Shown here piece after piece: positions 14,067-19,689 of a stretch of 19,689 nt of DNA. The DNA comes from Candidatus Thorarchaeota archaeon. GTDB lineage: Archaea; Asgardarchaeota; Thorarchaeia; Thorarchaeales; Thorarchaeaceae. Location: the NCBI GenBank assembly GCA_016839345.1, contig JAEOUL010000136.1:1-19689 (forward strand), written 5' to 3'. The translations under genes were made by a program, and so were the position numbers. The notes under the pieces were generated by a model. It was not told the origin of the DNA, did no database searches, and saw only the letters and a list, made by a program, of their open reading frames with translations. How positions within the stretch are numbered: position 1 is the first letter of the stretch; the number at the start of each line of letters is the position of its first letter.

Positions 14067-15674
14067 ATGGTGAATAAAGTGGATGATGAACAGATATCAA
14101 GGGATGCATTAACAAGAGAACGAAAAGCATTCAGTATTATTACAGAGGCTGCACTGAGTACGGAGAGTATAGAGAATCTTTGTGAAAGAATCCTCACAGG
14201 TCTTGTCAGTACTCTGGGTTTTGATATTGGTACAATTCGCCTCTATAATGAGAAAGATGAGATGCTGCACTTAATTGCATCTGTAGGAATCAAAGAAGGA
14301 GAAACTCCAATATCTATTCATAAGAATGACCCCAATTATCTTGTTGCTCGTACAGCGCGAACAATGTCACCTCTCTTTACTTCAGATATTTTGCAATCAC
14401 CTGAAAGTCAAGATCGGATGACTCGAGCCAAAGAATTGAATATACGGTCTCTAATTTTTTGGCCGATTATAGGATCTGAAAACAACCTATTAGGAGTAAT
14501 TAACATAGCTGCAAAAAATCTCAAAGCACTGAATCAAGAAGACAGGTCTGTTTTCGCGACAATCGCGGGTATGTTTTCAACAATTCTTGAGAGACGAAAT
14601 GCTGAGCAGGAATTGCGAGATAGCGAGGAGAGGTTCATAGCTTTTGCTGATAATATGCCGGGTCCCGTGTACATCAAAGATGACAAATCAAGAGTTCTTT
14701 TCATCAATCGTTATATGCGAGAAGTATCGCCTATGCCTTCACGTGAGACCTGGGAGGGCAAAAGTAACATAGACCTTTTCCGAATTGATCGAGCTGAGGA
14801 GATAACTGAAGAAGACCAGCTAGTTCTTAGGGAGGGTCCTCTAGATCGTACTCAGCAGACAATGCGTGATGGAAGAGTCAGAACATTTCATACTCATAAA
14901 TTCCCAATCATTAGAGAGGGTAAACCTCCGCTTATTGGGGGGTTCTCAATCGATATCACTGAACAAGTGGAAGCTCAACAACAGCATGAAGAAGCCAAGG
15001 CAAGAGCTGAGTTTTTCAACGACCTGATGGCTCACGATTTAAACAACATGCATCAAGGAATCATGTCCAGTCTCGAACTTATTTTATCGGACGACAAATT
15101 ACCCAAACATCTTCGAACAATAACTGAGAGTGCATTGAAGCAGGTAAATCGAAGTGTATCACTCATCAGCAACGTGAAGAAATTCTCGAGAGTGAATCAA
15201 GAGGATCTCATTCTAGATAAGACTGATCCAGCTGAATCATTGACTGCTGCAATTCAAATCGTGCATCAAACTTTTCCTAATCAGAAAATCGATATCGAAA
15301 CAAATCTTGCATCTGGCATCTATTGTATAATGGCAAATGACTTTCTACAGGATGTATTCTTTAACTTACTTCATAATGCTGTGAAATTCACAGAATCAGA
15401 TGACATAAAGATCAGGGTAAAATCATCACTAACAGATGAAGGGGAATATCTCAGACTTGACTTTGAAGACTGGGGAACTGGTATTGATGATAGACTCAAG
15501 AACTGCATTTTGACCGGGATTGATGAGAGAGTCAGAAGGGTTTCTGGAGTTGGTTTGACTTTGGTTAAGCAGATAATAGACCAATACAATGGCAAGGTAT
15601 GGATTGAAGATCGCGTGAAAGGGAACTACACGAAGGGTGCTAGAGTTGTAATAATGCTTCCAAATGGATGTTAA
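14067..15674 (+). CDS. Cytosolic GAF-PAS sensor histidine kinase
   Basis: This 535-residue protein has a GAF domain (about 30-175), a PAS domain (about 185-300), a short coiled linker, a dimerisation/phospho-acceptor domain with His323 in LMAHDLNNMHQG, and a HATPase domain (about 405-533). The ATP-site boxes are visible: N box FFNLLHNAVKFT (431-442), G1 DWGTGID (468-474) and G2 GVGLTLVK (494-501). There is no membrane segment, so it should sense a cytosolic signal through GAF and PAS. No ribosome site precedes the ATG. CATATTAG about 20 bases upstream may be a TATA element, so a leaderless mRNA is possible. It has no attached receiver domain, so a separate response regulator is needed. A small GTPase gene follows 94 bases downstream. 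Confidence 0.93.
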   Translation: MVNKVDDEQISRDALTRERKAFSIITEAALSTESIENLCERILTGLVSTLGFDIGTIRLYNEKDEMLHLIASVGIKEGETPISIHKNDPNYLVARTARTMSPLFTSDILQSPESQDRMTRAKELNIRSLIFWPIIGSENNLLGVINIAAKNLKALNQEDRSVFATIAGMFSTILERRNAEQELRDSEERFIAFADNMPGPVYIKDDKSRVLFINRYMREVSPMPSRETWEGKSNIDLFRIDRAEEITEEDQLVLREGPLDRTQQTMRDGRVRTFHTHKFPIIREGKPPLIGGFSIDITEQVEAQQQHEEAKARAEFFNDLMAHDLNNMHQGIMSSLELILSDDKLPKHLRTITESALKQVNRSVSLISNVKKFSRVNQEDLILDKTDPAESLTAAIQIVHQTFPNQKIDIETNLASGIYCIMANDFLQDVFFNLLHNAVKFTESDDIKIRVKSSLTDEGEYLRLDFEDWGTGIDDRLKNCILTGIDERVRRVSGVGLTLVKQIIDQYNGKVWIEDRVKGNYTKGARVVIMLPNGC

Positions 15675-15687
15675 TGCTAGAAAGCAT
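15674..15687 (+). terminator. Weak hairpin right after the histidine kinase gene
   Basis: ATGCT-AGAA-AGCAT begins at the last base of the stop codon and is followed by CATATTT. The stem is only 5 bases, so it is a weak candidate terminator between the kinase and GTPase genes. Confidence 0.25.
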
Positions 15688-15754
15688 CATATTTGAATTG
15701 ATTATCACATTCCCAGAACGGTTAAATTCCTGAATGATAGTTCGTGCCACTAAT

Positions 15755-15762
15755 AGGAAGGG
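15755..15762 (+). promoter_or_regulatory. Ribosome binding site fixing the TTG start of the small GTPase
   Basis: AGGAAGGG lies 6 bases before the TTG at 15769. The next in-frame ATG (residue 12) would cut into the first strand just before the P-loop, so the TTG start is favoured. Confidence 0.65.
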
Positions 15763-15768
15763 AAAATT

Positions 15769-16323
15769 TTGGAAGATGAAGGTCCCAGGTATGTGCTTAA
15801 GATGGTTGCACTTGGAGACGGGGCTGTAGGCAAAACCAGTTGTATCATGCGTTACACAGAGAACAGTTTTGGTGAGAATTACAAAGCCACGATAGGGACC
15901 AACATAGCTGTGAAGAACATAGAAATTGAGGTCAGAGGAGAATCATGTACTGCTCAGATAGTACTATGGGATCTTGCAGGTCAGCCCACATACAGGGATC
16001 TTAGATCAAGATACATGGTTGGATCATCTATTGCATTTCTTGTCTATGATGTCACGAGACCTTCTACTTTCTTGAATGTGGCAGATTGGTACAATACGTT
16101 CATGACTGTTTGTCCTGATGCAGTAGTAATACTGGTGGCAAACAAAGTAGACCGTGAAGACAAAGTAGTCCCTTCAGAGGCAGGTGACATGGTTAGCCGT
16201 TGGTTGGACATAGAGTGGATTGAAACCTCCGCTAAGACTGGAGAGAATGTCGAGATGATGTTCACTAAATGTGTAGAGAAAGCAATCCAACAGGAAGAAG
16301 AACGACAAGGTCGTATTCTCTAA
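15769..16323 (+). CDS. Rab/Ras-like small GTPase
   Basis: This 184-residue protein is a complete small GTPase of the Rab/Ras type. All five GTP-binding boxes are present: G1 GDGAVGKT at 16-23, the switch I threonine in TIGTN (Thr44), G3 DLAGQ at 68-72 with the catalytic Gln72 at the Ras Gln61 position, G4 NKVD at 125-128, and G5 TSAK at 153-156. It should therefore bind and hydrolyse GTP. The C-terminus ends EERQGRIL without cysteines, so it cannot be prenylated as eukaryotic Rab proteins are; how it would reach a membrane is unclear. Expanded small GTPase families are a hallmark of Asgard archaea. It follows the histidine kinase on the same strand and is convergent with nuoN, 22 bases apart. 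Confidence 0.93.
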   Translation: MEDEGPRYVLKMVALGDGAVGKTSCIMRYTENSFGENYKATIGTNIAVKNIEIEVRGESCTAQIVLWDLAGQPTYRDLRSRYMVGSSIAFLVYDVTRPSTFLNVADWYNTFMTVCPDAVVILVANKVDREDKVVPSEAGDMVSRWLDIEWIETSAKTGENVEMMFTKCVEKAIQQEEERQGRIL

Positions 16324-16345
16324 ATTGTGATTAGATCAATTGTTT

Positions 16346-17869
16346 TTATGGAACTGCTGCGAATGCATAATCCATGATAATTCCAGGGAATATGAACAGG
16401 ACAAGTACCGCGATCGCACAAAGGGTAACTGCAACCATTGGAGTGGTGGGCAACCTGATTGTGGTTTCATCTATGGCATCAACCATGTACGTGTATCTCA
16501 ATACTCGTAGGTAGTAACCAAGAGAGAATACCGAATTTAATAGACCAATCAACGCAAGCCACCAGAGACCTGCTACTACTGCACTTTGGAAGAGAATAAG
16601 CTTTGACCAGAAACCAACAGTGAGTGGCATACCAGCCAGGGAGAGCATCAAAATTGCAAATAGTGCAGCAGCAATCGGTGCACGCTTGCTGAGTCCTGCA
16701 AGATCATCATACGTGATTCTCTTCGCAAGTGTGATTGAGAGAGCCCACACAAGAATGAATGCAGCAGTCTTCATCAATGCATGTGTAAATGCATGGAATA
16801 AGGCAGCACCCACTCCCAGCTCATAGGCAATAGCAGAGACAGATGGATCCATTGCAGAACTAATCCCGATGAAGAGATAACCCATCATTGCAATTGATGA
16901 GTAGGCTAGCATTCTCATAATGTCTTTCTGAGCGAGTGCTAGTACATTACCAATTATCATCGTTAGGATTGATACACCTACAATCAGTGGCATCCACTCA
17001 GTCTGGGCAACTACAAAACCTATGACCAAGATTCTCATCAATGCACCAACACCAGTCTTCTTAGAACCTCCGGCTAAGTAGGCTGTAACACTTCCATCAG
17101 CACTGGCATATGCATCTGGTACCCATTGCCATCCAGGGAAAACTCCCACCTTAAAACCAAATGAAGCTATGAACAAGATAACTGCAAGAATCATAGTATA
17201 AGCAGCATTTGGCATCGTTGAGGCTGTGGCCCAAATTCCATTTACAGCCTGTGCAACTCCAGCAATTGATGTGGTCCCTGTGACTCCATAGACAAGTGCG
17301 ATTCCGAAGATCATTAGCATGGTCGCAAGAAGACCCATGATGAAGTATTTGGTTGCACCATCAACAGCCTCCCGTCTAGGTCCAAGGGCAACGAGGATAT
17401 AGGTTGGTGTGGACATGACCTCCCACGCGACAAATAGTCCAACCAGGTCTACAGCCATAACCACCCACATCGCACCAGCAAAGGAAATCAAAAGTAGAAA
17501 ATTGTAAGGTCCTTTATCACCACCATAAAGTGTGGACGACATTAGAACCAAGAAACCTACAAGTATGATGATGTAGATAAAGAAGTCAGCCATTGGGTCT
17601 CGGACAAATTGGAGGGTCGAGGAATCAACAGCCTCCACCAATGGATCGAGTGCTACCATTTCAACTGCAGCAAGAATTAGCCCGATGAAACTAATACCTA
17701 GTGGGTTGTATCTGAGACCTACAACAAGGGCAAGAAACGCGAACACAATGAGCGTGATAGATGGCAAAGACATCACTATACTATCTGAGAGTGGTAATGT
17801 TCCTAGAAAGTTAGTAATTGGACTGAAGATTGCTCGAATGAAATCTGCGATTGGACCAAGTTGTAGCAT
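16346..17869 (-). CDS. nuoN: Complex I-type proton-pumping subunit N (NuoN/FpoN-like)
   Basis: This 507-residue protein is an antiporter-like membrane subunit with about 14 predicted helices. Key charged residues of the proton path are visible: Glu150 in VAWEVMSTP, Lys240 in FGFKVGVFPGWQWVPDAY, Lys270/271, and Lys423 in GFWSKLILF on the late helix. NuoN-type order and the motif LAGMPLTVGFWSK favour N over L or M. In the complex it helps couple electron transfer to proton translocation; whether the donor is NADH, F420H2 or ferredoxin cannot be told here. The ATG overlaps the nuoM stop as TAATG, with GGAGGTG about 10 bases upstream. It is the last gene of an L-M-N run. Confidence 0.88.
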   Translation of the reverse strand: MLQLGPIADFIRAIFSPITNFLGTLPLSDSIVMSLPSITLIVFAFLALVVGLRYNPLGISFIGLILAAVEMVALDPLVEAVDSSTLQFVRDPMADFFIYIIILVGFLVLMSSTLYGGDKGPYNFLLLISFAGAMWVVMAVDLVGLFVAWEVMSTPTYILVALGPRREAVDGATKYFIMGLLATMLMIFGIALVYGVTGTTSIAGVAQAVNGIWATASTMPNAAYTMILAVILFIASFGFKVGVFPGWQWVPDAYASADGSVTAYLAGGSKKTGVGALMRILVIGFVVAQTEWMPLIVGVSILTMIIGNVLALAQKDIMRMLAYSSIAMMGYLFIGISSAMDPSVSAIAYELGVGAALFHAFTHALMKTAAFILVWALSITLAKRITYDDLAGLSKRAPIAAALFAILMLSLAGMPLTVGFWSKLILFQSAVVAGLWWLALIGLLNSVFSLGYYLRVLRYTYMVDAIDETTIRLPTTPMVAVTLCAIAVLVLFIFPGIIMDYAFAAVP

Positions 17870-19452
17870 TATGGAATAACACCTCCAAGGATGAAGTCAA
17901 CGACAGTTTGTGTGAAATCAAGAACTAAGTCAGGCCAGACACCCAAAAGGATGACTGGAATCATCATTAAGATTGGAGCAATTAGATCGACCCATGGGGC
18001 CTCTGAAACCTCCTTCTCTGGATCTGGATCACTGAACACGATACGGTTCAGCATCCATAGCATATAACCAACTGTGACAAAGATGCCAAATGTAATGATA
18101 CCAGCCCAGATGTAGACCACCACTGACCCAAAAATAACAAGGGCTTCTGCGATGAATCCGCTAAAGCCAGGTAGGCCAAAGGCTGCGAATGATGCAAGTA
18201 TCAAGATTGCAGATAGTCGGGGAGCTTTGGTCATTAGCCCTTTGACATCAGGCAACTCTCGAGTGCCTGCAGTGTACTTCAATTGTCCAGCCATGATAAA
18301 CATCACTGAGATTATCGTTCCGTGACTGAACATCATGAAGATTGATCCTTGGATGGCGAGGGTTGATGCAGCTACTATCTCAGGATAAAGAACAGGATCT
18401 AGTCCGATACCCACTGAACCAACTGCTACTCCAAGGAGTACCCATGACATGTGATTAATTGATGTATACGCGACAAGGCTCTTCAAATCAGTCTGGGCCA
18501 TTGCAGTGAATGCTGCATAGATACATGTGAATATGGCAAGAGCTGCAAATGGAATACTCAGCCGTGCGAATGCAGATGGAATAAGCCACAGTCCAAGACG
18601 AATGAATGTGTAACCGCCCATCTTCAACAGAATACCTGCAAGGATAACGGAGCCAGGTGTTGGGGCCTTTACATGGGCCCATGGCAGCCAGTTATGCAAA
18701 GGAAAGACTGGAAGCTTCACTCCTGCACCCATGAATATCGCTAATGCAAATCCAATCTGAATCATCGGTGCAAGTGTGGGAATAGATTCTCTCAGTGCAA
18801 TCATGCTGAAGGTGTAAGTACCAGTGGCATCACCTGCGACAAGATAAATCATGAAGAATGCCACCAACATTACTGCGGATCCAAGATGTGTATAGATGAA
18901 GAACTTGACAGCTGCATGTTGACATCCTTCCTCTCCCCAGCGTCCAATCATGAAGAACATTGGAATCAAGACAAGTTCCCAGAATATGAAGAATCCAATC
19001 AGATCAAGTGACATGAATACTCCCATGAGACCTGTCTGAAGAAGCAGGAATAGGGAATAATACAGTCCTTCTGATTTGTGGATGTGATTTGAGCTGAGAG
19101 CTGCAATGAAAACCACGAGATTCGAGAGAAGAATCATGATAACAGAGAGCCCATCAACTCCCAAAGAGAACTGGAAAATAGTGTCACCTGTACCAATAGG
19201 AATTGATGCTATTATGAAATCAGCAAGATATTGCATACCTGTACCAACGATGATATTTCCAACATCAACACCTAGAATCAGAACCAAGGACAGTACGAGT
19301 TCTAGAAATGTCACTAGAAGTGTAATCGCTCTTGCTCCTTTCCCTCCAGCAAAATAAGCAATGATCGCCGCCACTAATGGAAGGATGAGCATGAATGCAA
19401 GTGGTCCAAAGGGTAATGCATTGAGTATGTTAATAGCGAAGTTCATTTGCAT
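17869..19452 (-). CDS. nuoM: Complex I-type proton-pumping subunit M (NuoM/FpoM-like)
   Basis: This 527-residue antiporter-like subunit has about 14 predicted membrane helices. The conserved pump residues are present: Glu159 in FIFWELVLIPM, Lys246 in GAGVKLPVFPLHNWLPWAH, Lys277 in GILLKMGGY, His377, and Glu436 in GLPGFSGFIAEALVIFG. These match the E. coli NuoM proton channel (Glu144, Lys234, Lys265, Glu407), so the protein should be active in proton transport. The start ATG is one base after the nuoL stop, with AGGAGTGAT 5 bases upstream. A second ATG two codons later is also possible. Its stop overlaps the nuoN start by one base, so the three subunits are made together. Confidence 0.9.
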   Translation of the reverse strand: MQMNFAINILNALPFGPLAFMLILPLVAAIIAYFAGGKGARAITLLVTFLELVLSLVLILGVDVGNIIVGTGMQYLADFIIASIPIGTGDTIFQFSLGVDGLSVIMILLSNLVVFIAALSSNHIHKSEGLYYSLFLLLQTGLMGVFMSLDLIGFFIFWELVLIPMFFMIGRWGEEGCQHAAVKFFIYTHLGSAVMLVAFFMIYLVAGDATGTYTFSMIALRESIPTLAPMIQIGFALAIFMGAGVKLPVFPLHNWLPWAHVKAPTPGSVILAGILLKMGGYTFIRLGLWLIPSAFARLSIPFAALAIFTCIYAAFTAMAQTDLKSLVAYTSINHMSWVLLGVAVGSVGIGLDPVLYPEIVAASTLAIQGSIFMMFSHGTIISVMFIMAGQLKYTAGTRELPDVKGLMTKAPRLSAILILASFAAFGLPGFSGFIAEALVIFGSVVVYIWAGIITFGIFVTVGYMLWMLNRIVFSDPDPEKEVSEAPWVDLIAPILMMIPVILLGVWPDLVLDFTQTVVDFILGGVIP

Positions 19453-19453
19453 T

Positions 19454-19689
19454 TTATATCACTCCTAGTGAAATCAACGCAAGGATGACCAGAATTCCAA
19501 TTCCAAATATCACGACACTGATGTAATCATTGACCTTGCCTGTTTGGGTTTCTGAGAGGCCAATCTCAGAGGCATGAACACTCTGAGTAGAGATTCCCTC
19601 CGCAAAACCATCAACAATGTTATCATCGACCCATCGCACCTTTGTGGAGATGGCAATCGCTGCATCTGCAGATTTGAAGTCAATACCAT
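19454..19689 (-). CDS. nuoL: Complex I-type subunit L, C-terminal part (NuoL-like, cut by window end)
   Basis: The frame is open from the right edge of the window to a TAA at 19454-19456, giving about 77 C-terminal residues. The sequence DAAIAISTKVRWVDDNIVDG, then QTGKVNDYISVVIFG and a final hydrophobic helix, fits the end of NuoL, where the last helices and the QTG-x-x-x-x-Y motif are typical. A GTG at 19639 inside this frame is not the start, because coding continues upstream past the edge. Gene order L-M-N supports the call. The proton-channel residues lie outside the window. Confidence 0.75.
   Translation of the reverse strand, partial: GIDFKSADAAIAISTKVRWVDDNIVDGFAEGISTQSVHASEIGLSETQTGKVNDYISVVIFGIGILVILALISLGVI

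Noticed and set aside
1..19689. tRNA genes, CRISPR arrays, insertion sequences
   Set aside because: No T-arm plus cloverleaf pattern, no regularly spaced repeat-spacer units and no transposase-like frame was found by eye.

Overview
The window looks like a piece of an Asgard-type archaeal chromosome; Thorarchaeota-like is my best guess, from gene content only. The evidence is a complete Rab/Ras-like small GTPase, a single-OB-fold SSB of the Sulfolobus type, an archaeal 2-phosphoglycerate kinase, the alpha subunit of an ADP-forming acyl-CoA synthetase, TrpB2, a TldD/TldE pair and the antiporter-like subunits of a complex I-type enzyme. GTG and TTG starts are frequent, and several are backed by good Shine-Dalgarno (SD) sites. 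I found no tRNA, rRNA, CRISPR array, insertion sequence or phage gene.

Layout. 1-716: the 3' end of an unrecognised gene, then a spacer holding a possible gene remnant. 717-3558 (-): tldD-tldE protease operon. 3559-3772: spacer with nested inverted repeats. 3773-5451: a possible ADP-ribose-handling cluster, with a Nudix hydrolase (-) divergent from a macro-domain protein (+), followed by a second, degenerate macro-like protein. 5458-6816 (-): flavin NADH oxidase/CoA-disulfide reductase. 6817-7180: spacer ending in a perfect GC-rich hairpin. 7181-9226 (-): stand-alone response regulator, then a secreted-domain/zinc-ribbon/acidic-tail membrane protein. 9227-9482: divergent regulatory region with two adjacent palindromes. 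9483-12269 (+): compact cluster of SSB, 2-phosphoglycerate kinase and acyl-CoA synthetase alpha, the last two overlapping by 4 bp; the kinase 5' end looks frameshifted. 12282-12306: terminator shared by convergent genes. 12313-13671 (-): trpB2. 13672-14066: a possible small gene and a 10-bp-phased TGTAC repeat. 14067-16323 (+): cytosolic GAF-PAS histidine kinase, then the small GTPase. 16346-19689 (-): nuoL (partial), nuoM, nuoN.

How the genes may work together. The Nudix/macro set suggests ADP-ribose or ADP-ribosylation turnover. The kinase and acyl-CoA synthetase alpha genes are translationally linked and point to central carbon/energy metabolism. The L-M-N genes encode proton-pumping membrane subunits. 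The histidine kinase and the lone response regulator are about 5 kb apart, and nothing in the sequence links them directly. No single clearly new system stands out. The best leads are the active-plus-eroded macro pair, the phased TGTAC array, the back-to-back palindromes and the kinase frame break.
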